A DNA stretch of 57,701 bases from JBBRVP01 sp038246785 (GCA_038246785.1 JBBRVP010000019.1:1-57701), one strand, 5' to 3'; shown: positions 6,840 to 15,526, counted from the first letter of the stretch. Made by a program: numbers and translations. Notes: generated by a model from the letters alone, not told the origin.

Positions 6840-8371
6840 AGTTCGTCGGAGTGACTTCCTGCCCCACCGGCATCGCCCACACCTACATGGCCGCTGAGTC
6901 GCTCGAGCAGTCCGCCAAGGCGGCCGGGCACGAGATGGAGGTCGAGACGCAGGGCGCAGTCGGCGCCGAGCCGCTGTCGGCGGAGACCATCGCCGCTGCG
7001 GACGCGGTGATCCTGGCCCACGACCTCGAGGTCAAGGACAAGGCCCGTTTCGCCGGGAAGCCCATCATCGACGTCGGCGTGAAGAAGGCGATCAGCGACG
7101 GTCCCGGGCTCATCGCCCAGGCAGTCGCGGCCGTCGAGGACTGGCGCATCAACCCGGAGCGGGCCGCGGCGGCCGCCGCAGCGCCGGCAGCCGCCGGCGG
7201 AGGTCTGTCGACCAAGGTGGACACCGGAGTCGGCGTCGGGACCAAGATCCGCCAGTGGCTGATGACCGGCGTGTCGTACATGATCCCGTTCGTCGCGGCC
7301 GGCGGCATCCTCATCGCCCTGTCGTTCATGCTCGCGCAGGTCGCGCTAGGAAAGACCGGAGCGATCCAGATCGTCCAGTACGGCCTGGCGGCTGAGGGCA
7401 AGTTCAACATCACGCAGAACTTCAACCCGGTGAGCCTCACCTCCTGGGCCGCCCTGCTGTTCGTCATCGGGGGCGCCGCGTTCAGCTTCCTCGTGCCGAT
7501 CCTCTCTGGCTTCATCGCCTTCGCGATCGCCGACCGGCCCGGTCTCGTGCCCGGCATCGTCGGCGGCTTCGTCTCCTACACCATCGGGGCTGGCTTCCTG
7601 GGCGGCCTGGCGACTGGCTTCCTCGGCGGCTTCTCCGCCCGGTGGATCTCCAGGTGGAAGGTGCACAAGGGCGTCCGCGGGATCATGCCCGTCATCGTCA
7701 TCCCGCTGCTGTCGACCTTCATCACCTGCGGGCTGCTCATCACCGTCCTCGGCCGCCCGCTGACGTGGCTCACGGACACGCTCAACACCGCGCTCACCGA
7801 CATGTCCGGCGGCAGCGCGGTCCTGCTCGGCCTGATCCTGGGCGCGATGATGGGTTTCGACTTCGGCGGCCCCGTCAACAAGGTCGCCTACGCCTTCGCC
7901 ACGACAGGGCTGCTCGCCGCCGGCACGGCCACCGACTCGCCGCAGCTGAAGATCATGGCGGCCGTCATGGCCGCCGGCATGGTCGCCCCGCTCGCGATGG
8001 CGCTCGCCACGACGGTTCGGCCGCAGCTGTTCACCGAGCCGGAGCGGGAGAACGGCACGGCAGCGTGGCTGCTCGGCGCGTCCTTCATCTCCGAGGGGGC
8101 GATCCCGTTCGCCGCCGCCGACCCGGTGCGGATCATCACCGCGTCGGTCATCGGCTCGAGCATCACCGGCGGGCTCGCCATGTGGTTCGGCGTGACTCTG
8201 CGGGCTCCGCACGGCGGGATCTGGGTGTCGCCGCTGATGGGCAACATCCTCGGGTTCCTCGTCGCCGTCGCCGTCGGCGTGCTCGTCATGGCCAGCATCG
8301 TCGTCGTGCTCAAGCAGCGTGACCACTCGCGGGCGGCCGTGGCGCAGGTGGCCGACGCCGTGATCGCCTGA
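6836..8371 (+). CDS. PTS fructose transporter EIIBC component
   Basis: A 511-residue membrane permease. The N-terminal IIB domain carries the phosphorylated Cys9 in TSCPTGIAHTYMAAE. After an Ala-rich linker (about 115-135) the IIC domain provides multiple transmembrane segments, starting with WLMTGVSYMIPFVAAGG and including GFDFGGPVNK and the SEGAIPFAA loop typical of fructose IIC. It imports fructose as fructose-1-phosphate, the substrate of the fruK product. It lacks a fused IIA, which is the preceding gene. Confidence 0.93.
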   Translation: MKFVGVTSCPTGIAHTYMAAESLEQSAKAAGHEMEVETQGAVGAEPLSAETIAAADAVILAHDLEVKDKARFAGKPIIDVGVKKAISDGPGLIAQAVAAVEDWRINPERAAAAAAAPAAAGGGLSTKVDTGVGVGTKIRQWLMTGVSYMIPFVAAGGILIALSFMLAQVALGKTGAIQIVQYGLAAEGKFNITQNFNPVSLTSWAALLFVIGGAAFSFLVPILSGFIAFAIADRPGLVPGIVGGFVSYTIGAGFLGGLATGFLGGFSARWISRWKVHKGVRGIMPVIVIPLLSTFITCGLLITVLGRPLTWLTDTLNTALTDMSGGSAVLLGLILGAMMGFDFGGPVNKVAYAFATTGLLAAGTATDSPQLKIMAAVMAAGMVAPLAMALATTVRPQLFTEPERENGTAAWLLGASFISEGAIPFAAADPVRIITASVIGSSITGGLAMWFGVTLRAPHGGIWVSPLMGNILGFLVAVAVGVLVMASIVVVLKQRDHSRAAVAQVADAVIA

Positions 8372-8401
8372 GCCCACCCGACCCTTCAGCGAGGAGACGT
8401 C

Positions 8402-8674
8402 ATGCCGCGCCGTACCGTCACGATCGCGTCGTCCGTCGGGCTGCACGCCCGACCCGCCGCCCTGTTCGTCCAGGCCGCCAGCGCCACCGGGCTCGACGTC
8501 GAGATCGCCCGGCCTGGCGACGAGGCTGTGGACGCGACGAGCATCCTGGGAGTCATGGCCCTCGGGGCCAAGCACGGCGAGGAGGTCGAGCTCTCGGCCG
8601 AGGGCGACGGTGCCGACGCGGCGCTCGACTCCCTCGTCGAGCTGCTCTCCCGGGATCTGGACGCGGAGGAGTGA
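8402..8674 (+). CDS. ptsH: Phosphocarrier protein HPr
   Basis: A 90-residue HPr. The phosphorylated His15 lies in SVGLHARPAALF, and a Ser occupies the regulatory-site region (TSILGVM, Ser47), although HPr kinase regulation is not generally expected in Actinobacteria. GAGGAG precedes the ATG. It relays phosphate from enzyme I, encoded 12 bases downstream, to the EIIA protein. Having HPr inside a sugar-specific operon makes the cassette self-contained. Confidence 0.93.
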   Translation: MPRRTVTIASSVGLHARPAALFVQAASATGLDVEIARPGDEAVDATSILGVMALGAKHGEEVELSAEGDGADAALDSLVELLSRDLDAEE

Positions 8675-8686
8675 GGTGAGCCGACG

Positions 8687-10393
8687 GTGACGACCACACC
8701 GGAGACGACGGGATCGGGAGCAGCGGTCCGCCGCGGGATCGGCGTCAGTCCGGGCACGGCGTACGGGCCGGTGGTGCAGGTCCAGCCACCGGTCCGGCCG
8801 CCGACCGGCGAACCGGCGGCCGCCGACCCTGAGGCGGAGCTCGCCAGGGTCAAGGAAGCCTTCGAGGGCGTCGCCAAGGACCTCGAGGCCCGGTCCGCCA
8901 AGGCAGTCGACACCGCCCAGCAGATCCTGGTCGCCACCGCGCTCATCGCGCGCGACAAAGGGCTGCACAAGGCCGTCGGATCCCAGCTGCGCAAGGGGCT
9001 CGGCCCGGCCAGCGCCGTCGACGCAGCGGTGGAGCAGTACGCGGCGCAGTTCGAGGCGCTCGGCGGCTACTTCGCCGAGCGTGTCACCGACCTGCGCGAC
9101 GTCGGGGCGCGGGCCATGGCACGGGTGCTGGGCGTCCCGACGCCTGGCGTGCCGACGCTCAGCGGGCCATGCGTGCTCATCGCGGAGGACCTCGCCCCGG
9201 CGGAGACGGCGACGCTCGACCGCTCCCTCGTCGTCGGCATCGTGACCGAGGCCGGCGGCCGGACGAGTCACACGGCGATCCTCGCCGCGCAGATGGGCAT
9301 CCCCGCCGTAGTACAGGTGCCGGAGGCGGTGCACATCCCCGCCGGCACACCGGTCGCCGTCGACGGTGACGCCGGCGAGGTCATCCTCGACCCGAGCTCG
9401 GACCTGGTGACCCGCCTCGCCCGCCGTCGGGAGCGGCGGGCAGAGGTCTTGGCGGCGAGCCACGGGCCTGGCGCCACTCGTGACGGGCACGCGGTGGCGC
9501 TGCTGGCCAACATCGGCGGCCCGGAGGACGCCGTCGCGGCCGGTGCCGAGGACCTCGAGGGGGTGGGGTTGTTCCGCACCGAGTTCGTCTTCCTGTCCAG
9601 CGAACGGGCACCCACCGTCGCGGAGCAGACCGAGATCTACCGCCAGGTCCTCGAACCGTTCGGCGAACGCCGGGTCGTGGTGCGCACGCTCGACGCCGGT
9701 GCGGACAAGCCGCTGGCCTTCGCCGACCTGGGTCCGGAGGAGAACCCCGCCCTCGGCCGGCGCGGGCTGCGGCTCAGCGCCGAACGGCCAGAGCTGCTCG
9801 ACTCGCAGCTGGAGGCACTCGGCGCCGCTGCCCGGCACACCGGTGCCGACGTACGCGTGATGGCACCCATGGTCGCGACAGCCGAGGAGGCGGCGTGGTT
9901 CGCCCGAAGGGTCCGCGAGAACGGCCTGCCCAAGGCCGGGGTGATGATCGAAGTACCAGGCGCCGCGTTGCGCTCGGAGCACGTCTTGGCCGAGGTCGAC
10001 TTCGGCAGCCTCGGCACCAACGACCTCGCCCAGTACACGATGGCCGCCGACCGCATGCAGGGTGAGCTCACCGACCTGCTCGACCCGTGGCAACCGGCCG
10101 TGCTCGACCTCATCGCCGCCGCCTGCCGAGGTGCCGCAGCGACCGGTCGTCCGATGGGCGTCTGCGGCGAGGCCGGCGGCGACCCCTTGCTCGCGCTCGT
10201 GCTGACGGGACTGGGTGTGTCCAGTCTGTCAATGGCCCCGTCGAAGGTGCCCATCGTGCGCTACGCGCTGTCGCTGCACACGCTGCCGGAGTGCCAGCGG
10301 CTCGCCGGGCTCGCGCGAGCCGCGCGGACCGCCCAGGACGCCCACGACGCCGTGCACGACGCGGCGGGTGCGGAGCTGACCGCCCTCCTGTGA
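8687..10393 (+). CDS. ptsI: Phosphoenolpyruvate-protein phosphotransferase (PTS enzyme I)
   Basis: A 568-residue enzyme I. The phosphohistidine H195 sits in GGRTSHTAILAAQ. PEP-binding motifs include FRTEFVFLSSE, VVRTLDAGADKPL, GTNDLAQYTMA and the C-terminal active-site Cys493 in RPMGVCGEAGGDP. It takes phosphate from PEP and gives it to HPr. The GTG start has GAGGTGAG upstream. The TGA stop (10391-10393) is directly followed by the stop of the convergent polymerase gene, so no terminator separates them. Confidence 0.94.
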   Translation: MTTTPETTGSGAAVRRGIGVSPGTAYGPVVQVQPPVRPPTGEPAAADPEAELARVKEAFEGVAKDLEARSAKAVDTAQQILVATALIARDKGLHKAVGSQLRKGLGPASAVDAAVEQYAAQFEALGGYFAERVTDLRDVGARAMARVLGVPTPGVPTLSGPCVLIAEDLAPAETATLDRSLVVGIVTEAGGRTSHTAILAAQMGIPAVVQVPEAVHIPAGTPVAVDGDAGEVILDPSSDLVTRLARRRERRAEVLAASHGPGATRDGHAVALLANIGGPEDAVAAGAEDLEGVGLFRTEFVFLSSERAPTVAEQTEIYRQVLEPFGERRVVVRTLDAGADKPLAFADLGPEENPALGRRGLRLSAERPELLDSQLEALGAAARHTGADVRVMAPMVATAEEAAWFARRVRENGLPKAGVMIEVPGAALRSEHVLAEVDFGSLGTNDLAQYTMAADRMQGELTDLLDPWQPAVLDLIAAACRGAAATGRPMGVCGEAGGDPLLALVLTGLGVSSLSMAPSKVPIVRYALSLHTLPECQRLAGLARAARTAQDAHDAVHDAAGAELTALL

Positions 10394-11470
10394 TCAGGCG
10401 CCGTCCGGCTTCGGCCAGTTGGCCGCGTTGATGCGGCTGGGCTGCACGCGCGGCGGCTCGCCGGGCATCTTCGGGTAGTCCGGTGGGTACGGCAGGTCGC
10501 CGAGCCCGCGGTCGCGCTCGTCGCGCTCGTACCACTCGAGCAGCGGCGTGAGGTCGTGGGCCACGTCGTCGATGCCGCCGTGCAGGTCGCCACGCTCGGC
10601 GAAGCGGGCCGGGACCGTACGAACCGTGAAGTCGCCGGGCGCCACGGACGGCAGCTCGTCCCAGGTGAGCGGCGTCGACACCGGCGCGTCGGCTTTCGGG
10701 CGCACCGAGTAGGCCGAGGCGATCGTGCGGTCGCGCGCGTTCTGGTTGTAGTCGAGGAAGACCTTGACGCCGCGCTCCTCCTTCCACCACTTCGTGGTGA
10801 CCAGGTCGGGCCGGCGGCGCTCCAGCTCCCGCCCGACGGCGATCGCCGCGTGACGGACCTCGGTGAACGTCCAGCGCGGCTCGATGCGGACGTAGGCGTG
10901 CACGCCGCGCCCGCCACTGGTCTTCGGCCAGCCGACCCAGCCGAGCTCGTCGAGGACCTCGCGCAGGAGCGCGGCCGCCGCGGCGGCGTCGCTGAAATCC
11001 GTGCCGGGCTGCGGATCCAGGTCGAGGCGCAGCTCGTCCGGGTGATCCACGTCGCGCTTGCGCACCGGCCACGGGTGGAACGTGATCGTGCCGAGGTTGG
11101 CCGCCCAGGCGACGACCGCCACCGAGTCGGGTGCGATCTCGTCGGCGGTGCGGCCGCTGGGGAAGGAGATGTGCGCGGTGGGCACCCACGCCGGGGCTGC
11201 CTTGGGCACGCGCTTCTGAAAGAACGCGTCGCCGTGGGGGTCGCTGCGGGTGGCCTGTTTGACGCCGTCGTGGACGCCGTCGGGCCAGCGCTCCATCGTC
11301 GTGGGCCGGTCGCGCAACGCGCGCAGGATGCCGGGGCCGACAGAGCGGTAGAACTCGACGAGCTCCCGCTTGGTGATGCCGACGGCTGGGAAGTAGACGC
11401 GGTCCGGGTTGCTGACCCGCACCTCGATCCCGTCGACGTCGAGCATCACCGCGGGAGTGCTGCGTGCCAT
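10394..11470 (-). CDS. LigD-type polymerase domain protein (Prim-PolC-like)
   Basis: A 358-residue archaeo-eukaryotic-primase-type polymerase. Catalytic acidic residues appear as D150/D152 (LRLDLDPQPG) and probably D240 (VKVFLDYNQNARDR), with the nucleotide-binding SGGRGVHAY motif (185-193). It has no ligase or nuclease domain, so it corresponds to stand-alone enzymes such as mycobacterial Prim-PolC, which fills short gaps and partners LigC. Its expected partner is at 2967-4037, same strand, with the PTS operon between. TACGGT six bases before the ATG suggests a leaderless transcript, divergent from msrB. Confidence 0.87.
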   Translation of the reverse strand: MARSTPAVMLDVDGIEVRVSNPDRVYFPAVGITKRELVEFYRSVGPGILRALRDRPTTMERWPDGVHDGVKQATRSDPHGDAFFQKRVPKAAPAWVPTAHISFPSGRTADEIAPDSVAVVAWAANLGTITFHPWPVRKRDVDHPDELRLDLDPQPGTDFSDAAAAAALLREVLDELGWVGWPKTSGGRGVHAYVRIEPRWTFTEVRHAAIAVGRELERRRPDLVTTKWWKEERGVKVFLDYNQNARDRTIASAYSVRPKADAPVSTPLTWDELPSVAPGDFTVRTVPARFAERGDLHGGIDDVAHDLTPLLEWYERDERDRGLGDLPYPPDYPKMPGEPPRVQPSRINAANWPKPDGA

Positions 11471-11476
11471 CGCGGC

Positions 11477-11482
11477 ACCGTA
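11477..11482 (-). promoter_or_regulatory. -10 element of the polymerase gene (TACGGT), leaderless
   Basis: TACGGT on the minus strand ends six bases before the ATG at 11470. It is back to back with the msrB promoter. Confidence 0.5.
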
Positions 11483-11511
11483 CCCGCCGGGCAGCCGCCC
11501 GCGAAGCGACG

Positions 11512-11517
11512 TACCGT
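11512..11517 (+). promoter_or_regulatory. -10 element of msrB (TACCGT), leaderless
   Basis: TACCGT ends six bases before the msrB ATG at 11524, and no ribosome binding site is visible there. Confidence 0.5.
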
Positions 11518-11523
11518 GCTCGC

Positions 11524-11985
11524 ATGCCCGACGAGACGATGCCTGCCGCCGGCTCCCCCGCCGTCGAGCGCACCGACGCCGAGTGGCGTGCGGTGCTCTC
11601 GCCGGAGGAGTTCCACGTGCTGCGCGAGGCGGGGACGGAACGGCCGTACTCCCACCCGTACGCCGAGGACGACCACGGGTTCGACGAGCACAGCGACCCG
11701 TACGTCTACCGCTGCCGCGGCTGCGGCAGCGAGTTGTTCCGCAGCGCGCAGAAGTTCGCGTCGCACTGCGGCTGGCCGTCGTTCTACGCGCCGCTGGCGG
11801 AGGACCGGGTGGAGTACCGCGAGGACCGCAGCCTGTTCGGCAAGCGGGTCGAGGTGCGCTGTGCGACCTGCACGTCGCACCTGGGCCACGTGTTCGAGGG
11901 CGAGGGGTACGGCACCCCCACCGATCAGCGCTACTGCATCAACGGCGTGGCGCTGCAGCGCGAGCCGGCCGCCGAGACGGCCTGA
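11524..11985 (+). CDS. msrB: Peptide-methionine (R)-S-oxide reductase MsrB
   Basis: A 153-residue MsrB that reduces methionine-R-sulfoxide in proteins. The zinc site is C64/C67 (CRGC) and C113/C116 (CATC). The catalytic cysteine is C138 in QRYCINGVAL, and HCGWPSF (81-87) forms the substrate pocket. The ATG at 11524 was chosen because the domain begins soon after and a -10 element lies just upstream; an earlier in-frame start would run through that promoter. It is convergent with the hemQ end and keeps the msrB-hemQ adjacency known from mycobacteria. Confidence 0.93.
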   Translation: MPDETMPAAGSPAVERTDAEWRAVLSPEEFHVLREAGTERPYSHPYAEDDHGFDEHSDPYVYRCRGCGSELFRSAQKFASHCGWPSFYAPLAEDRVEYREDRSLFGKRVEVRCATCTSHLGHVFEGEGYGTPTDQRYCINGVALQREPAAETA

Positions 11986-12012
11986 CTCAGCCGTCCCCCG
12001 CCGCCGGCCGCT

Positions 12013-12026
12013 CGTGTTGCAACACG
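12013..12026. other. 14-bp perfect palindrome CGTGTTGCAACACG
   Basis: A loop-less 14-bp palindrome in the gap between the convergent msrB and the small ORF after hemQ. With no loop or T-run it is a better candidate for a dimeric protein site than for a terminator. Function unknown. Confidence 0.5.
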
Positions 12027-12051
12027 CCGCGCATGGCCGTGACCGCCGTCA

Positions 12052-12225
12052 TCACGCGCTCCTGCAGCGCTGAGTGGCGTCGGCCCGCATCGCCGCGACG
12101 AGGTCGTCGAGGGCGTCGGGGAGCACGAGCAGCTGGATCGAGCGGGCGCGCTGGTCGGCCTCGACGGGCGGCCCGGCCTCGACGTCGGGAGGGTCGTCCT
12201 TGCGGACCCGGTCGAGCAGGCCCAC
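12052..12225 (-). CDS. Small protein downstream of hemQ (57 aa), hypothetical
   Basis: A GTG five bases after the hemQ stop opens a 57-codon frame (MGLLDRVRKDDPPDVE start; later SIQLLVLPDALDDLVAAMR). Its balanced acidic/hydrophobic composition with a predicted amphipathic C-terminal helix differs from the Arg/Pro/Ala noise of shadow frames, so it is probably real. No ribosome binding site is obvious, and translation could be coupled to hemQ termination. I do not recognise a family. Confidence 0.45.
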   Translation of the reverse strand: MGLLDRVRKDDPPDVEAGPPVEADQRARSIQLLVLPDALDDLVAAMRADATQRCRSA

Positions 12226-12230
12226 GGCGC

Positions 12231-12944
12231 TCAGGCCAGCACGCCGAGCAGGTCGGCGACGGGCAGCCGGCGCCCGGTGTAGAACGGCACCTCCTCGCGC
12301 ACGTGCCGGCGAGCTCGCGAGGCGCGCAGGTGGCGCATGAGGTCGACGATGCGGTGCAGGTCGTCGCCCTCGAAGGCGAGAATCCATTCGTAGTCGCCCA
12401 GTGCGAACGACGAGACGGTGTTGGCCCGTACGTCGGGGTAGTCGCGGGCCAGCTGCCCGTGCTCGGCGAGCATGGCGCGCCGCTCCTCGTCGGGCAGCAG
12501 GTACCACTCGTAGGAGCGCACGAACGGGTAGACGCAGACGTAGCCGCGCGGCTCCTCCTCGGCGAGGAACGCGGGTACGTGGCTCTTGTTGAACTCCGCG
12601 GGACGATGCAGCGCCAGCTGCGACCAGACCGGGTCGAGACGGCGGCCGATCGCGGTGCGGCGCAGCCGGTGGTAGGCGTCCTGCAGGTCGTCGCTGGAGG
12701 GTGCGTGCCACCACAGCATGAGGTCGGCGTCGGCACGCAGCCCGGCGACGTCGTAGCTGCCGCGCACGACGACGTCCTTGCCGGCGAGCTGTGCGAACAG
12801 TTCCTCCACCTCGGCCGCCGCAGCCGAGCGGTCGGCGTCGCCGAACGGTTCGCGGAGCCGGAAGACCGACCACATCGTGTAGCGGATGACCTGGTTGAGG
12901 TCGCGCGCCTTGGGCCGGCCGGTGGCGGAGGGGCTCGCGGTCAT
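12231..12944 (-). CDS. hemQ: Coproheme decarboxylase (HemQ/ChdC)
   Basis: A 237-residue chlorite-dismutase-superfamily protein. In Actinobacteria it performs the last step of the coproporphyrin-dependent pathway, converting coproheme to haem b by two H2O2-dependent decarboxylations. Visible signatures are NQVIRYTMWSVF near the N-terminus, YPFVRSYEWYLLPDEERR (the segment carrying the catalytic Tyr) and FALGDYEWILAFE. The ATG starts four bases after the hemY/cgoX stop, so the two are co-transcribed. The length fits the family. Confidence 0.92.
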   Translation of the reverse strand: MTASPSATGRPKARDLNQVIRYTMWSVFRLREPFGDADRSAAAAEVEELFAQLAGKDVVVRGSYDVAGLRADADLMLWWHAPSSDDLQDAYHRLRRTAIGRRLDPVWSQLALHRPAEFNKSHVPAFLAEEEPRGYVCVYPFVRSYEWYLLPDEERRAMLAEHGQLARDYPDVRANTVSSFALGDYEWILAFEGDDLHRIVDLMRHLRASRARRHVREEVPFYTGRRLPVADLLGVLA

Positions 12945-12948
12945 GGCC

Positions 12949-14346
12949 TCATCCTCCCACCAGCACGGCTGCGGCCGCCGCCCGGCCGGACGCGATGCAG
13001 GCGGGGATGCCGACGCCGTCGTACGCCGCTCCGCACACCGCGAGACCGGGCAGCGCGGCGACCGCAGCCCGGACCCGGGCGACGAGGTCCAGGTGCCCGG
13101 GGGCGTACTGCGGCAGCGAGCCGCCCCACCTGGTCACCCGGGCGGCCACCGGTTTGGCATCCGTGCCGAGCAGCGTCGCGAGGTCCGCGCGCACGAGGGT
13201 GACCAGGTCGGCGTCCTCGCGCTGCAGCACCGCGGTCTCGCCGTGCCGACCGACCGAGGCGCGGAGGACGGCCAGGCCGCGCGGGCGCGCGGCCTGGTCG
13301 ATCCATCCCCACTTCACCGACGCATGGGTCACGGCTTTGACCGCCAGCCCCTCGACCGGCGGGACGAGCAGGCCGGAGCCGCGCAACGGCCGGCGCAGGT
13401 CTCGATCGCGCAGCACGAGCGTGACGAGGCCGACGCTGGCGTAGGACAGGCCCTCCAGCTCTGCGGCCGCCCACGGTGCGAGCGGCCGGAGCAGCCGCGC
13501 GGCGGGGGTGGCCGGGACTGCGAGGACGACGACGTCGGCCTCGACCACCTCGGGGGCCGGCAGGGGCCCGCAGAGCAGGCGCCATCCGGTGGCGGTGCGC
13601 TCCAGGGATCGCACGGTGGTCCGCGTACGGATCTGCGCGCCGGACGCTCGCGCGACGGCCCCCGGCAGCCGACCGACGCCGCCCGCGATGCCGGCGAACA
13701 CCGGCCCGCTGCTGCCGGGCGTCGTGAGCGCCTCCGCGGCGGCGGCGAGCAGCGAGCGGTGCCGGCGTGCCGGGCCTAGCAGCGCGGGCACGGTCATGGC
13801 GAGCGACAGCTGTCGGGCCGACCCGGCGTAGACCCCGCCGAGCAACGGCTCGACGATCCGGTCGACGACGGCCGGGCCCAGCCGACGCTCGACCAGGGCG
13901 CCGACGGCGACGTCCTCGTCGGCACCCAGCGGGCGTCCCGGCACCACCCGGTCCAGCCGCAGACGCGCACGCTCGGCAATGGTCAGGACGCGGCGCAGGC
14001 GCGGCGAGGTGGACTCGCTCGGCACTCCCATCACCGTGCGGTCGGGCAGTGGGTGCAGCCGGCCGCGCGACCACAGGGCCGCGGTGGCGGTCATCGGCAC
14101 GATCAGCGAGTCGCCGAGACCCACGGAACCGGCGAGCTCCACCGCCTCCGGACGGCGGGCCAGCATCGACTCGGCCCCCTCGTCGACCGATAGGCCGGCG
14201 ACCTCGGACACGGCGAGTTTGCCGCCGATCCGGCCGGACGCCTCCAGGACCATGATCCGCACGGCCGGGTCGGCGCGCAGCGCCGCGGCCGCGGCCAGCC
14301 CGGCGATGCCGCCTCCGACGACGGCCACGTGGCGCACCTGGGTCAC
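12949..14346 (-). CDS. hemY: Coproporphyrinogen III oxidase / protoporphyrinogen oxidase family (HemY/CgoX)
   Basis: A 465-residue FAD-dependent amine-oxidase-fold enzyme. The N-terminal dinucleotide site VAVVGGGIAGLAAA and the C-terminal GLAVCGAAYDGVGIPACI are the family signatures. In coproporphyrin-pathway organisms it oxidises coproporphyrinogen III to coproporphyrin III; the neighbouring hemQ supports that reading over classic HemY activity. The GTG at 14346 was picked because the Rossmann motif begins five residues later. The frame stays open far upstream, but that part overlaps a lipoprotein gene and is compositional noise. Distances suggest a hemY-hemQ operon. Confidence 0.9.
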   Translation of the reverse strand: MTQVRHVAVVGGGIAGLAAAAALRADPAVRIMVLEASGRIGGKLAVSEVAGLSVDEGAESMLARRPEAVELAGSVGLGDSLIVPMTATAALWSRGRLHPLPDRTVMGVPSESTSPRLRRVLTIAERARLRLDRVVPGRPLGADEDVAVGALVERRLGPAVVDRIVEPLLGGVYAGSARQLSLAMTVPALLGPARRHRSLLAAAAEALTTPGSSGPVFAGIAGGVGRLPGAVARASGAQIRTRTTVRSLERTATGWRLLCGPLPAPEVVEADVVVLAVPATPAARLLRPLAPWAAAELEGLSYASVGLVTLVLRDRDLRRPLRGSGLLVPPVEGLAVKAVTHASVKWGWIDQAARPRGLAVLRASVGRHGETAVLQREDADLVTLVRADLATLLGTDAKPVAARVTRWGGSLPQYAPGHLDLVARVRAAVAALPGLAVCGAAYDGVGIPACIASGRAAAAAVLVGG

Positions 14347-14502
14347 GCCGACACCATCGCAGACCTGTCCGACCCCGGACCGCACAGCGGCGGTCCGTGG
14401 GGAGGTGGCTGGGAACCGGCGCCCGCGGGCCCGCGTCCAAGCCGCGCCGGAGCACCTGTGGCCGCGGCCTCGGCCGAGGCCCGCGCCGAAGGGGAGGTCC
14501 TC

Positions 14503-15489
14503 GTGGTGGGTGGCGTTGGGCGGGCCGGGCGGCTCGTGGCTCGTCGGGACGCTGCGGCGCTGACGGCGGCGCTGACGGCGGTCGGCCTGGTCGCCGTGCT
14601 GGCCGGATGCGGTGGTGCGCCGAGCGGCACCGCCGCGGACGAGAAGCCCGCGGCCGGTGCAGCGGCTGCCCGCGCGGCCGGCACCCACAGCGATGCCACG
14701 GCGCAGGGCGGCGACAAGGCCGCGGAGCACGCTCAGCCAGCGACCGCTGCCGGACGCACCGCCGGCACGCAGTTCCTCCCCCTGACGCGGGCGGTCGTCC
14801 AGACCGTCGACGTCACGGTCCGCGTCGACGACGTCGCGAAGGCCTCCCTCTCGGCGGAGCACGTGGCGCGCTCGGCCGGCGGGTTCGTCGCCGACGAGTC
14901 GACGTCCCTCGACGGCGGGCGGGCGCGACGTACGGCGACGCTCACCTTGCGCGTCCCGGGCGGTGCGCTCGAGCGGGTGCTCGGCCAGCTCGAGGACCTC
15001 GGCGCCGTCGTGTCGCGGTCCCGCTCCGCGCAGGACGTCACCGACCAGGTGGTCGACGTCGACGCCCGGGTGGCCACCCAGAAGGCCAGCCTCGCCCGCG
15101 TCCGCGCGCTGCTGGCGCGCGCGAAGAGCATCGCCGAGGTGGTGGCGGTCGAGTCCGAGCTCACCAAGCGCGAGGCCGACCTGGAGTCGCTGCAGCGCCG
15201 GCAGGCCGAGCTCGCCGACCTCACCAGCCTCGCCACCGTGACCGTGACGCTTGACCCCGAGCCCGTGGTCGCCCCGGCCGAGCCGAAGCAGGCGGGCTTC
15301 ATCGCCGGGCTGCACACCGGGTGGTCGGCCCTCGCCGACGTCTCGCGGGCCGGCGCGACCGTGCTGGGCACGGTGCTGCCGTTCGCCCTCGTCGTGAGCG
15401 TCGTGGCGGTGCCGTTCGCGCTGCTGCTGCAGAGGAGGCGGCGGGCGGCCATCCCGCCCACCGCACCCCCCGCCCCCCAGACCCCCTGA
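14503..15489 (+). CDS. DUF4349 domain lipoprotein
   Basis: A 328-residue exported protein. A signal sequence (GLVAVLAGC) ends in a lipobox with Cys36 as the lipidated residue. The core is a DUF4349 domain with a coiled-coil-like stretch (about 195-260: VATQKASLARVRALLARAKS, then ESELTKREADLESLQRRQ). A single C-terminal transmembrane helix (GTVLPFALVVSVVAVPFALL) is followed by positively charged residues. It would be anchored at both ends with the coiled-coil domain outside. GGGGAGG lies just before the chosen GTG (14503; 14506 is an alternative). Function unknown. It lies on the opposite strand between hemE and hemY. Confidence 0.82.
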   Translation: MVGGVGRAGRLVARRDAAALTAALTAVGLVAVLAGCGGAPSGTAADEKPAAGAAAARAAGTHSDATAQGGDKAAEHAQPATAAGRTAGTQFLPLTRAVVQTVDVTVRVDDVAKASLSAEHVARSAGGFVADESTSLDGGRARRTATLTLRVPGGALERVLGQLEDLGAVVSRSRSAQDVTDQVVDVDARVATQKASLARVRALLARAKSIAEVVAVESELTKREADLESLQRRQAELADLTSLATVTVTLDPEPVVAPAEPKQAGFIAGLHTGWSALADVSRAGATVLGTVLPFALVVSVVAVPFALLLQRRRRAAIPPTAPPAPQTP

Positions 15490-15526
15490 TCGCGTCACAC
15501 GAGGCCGCGGAATCACCGTGAGCTGG

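Noticed and set aside
7346..10093. A 915-codon open frame antisense to the PTS genes
   Set aside because: Composition is Arg/Gly/His-rich noise, there is no domain, and it is fully opposite well-supported IIBC, HPr and enzyme I genes. Long antisense frames are expected in such GC-rich DNA.
2967..11470. A bacterial NHEJ system (Ku plus LigD)
   Set aside because: No Ku-like gene is present and the ligase and polymerase are the separate LigC/Prim-PolC types linked to excision repair.
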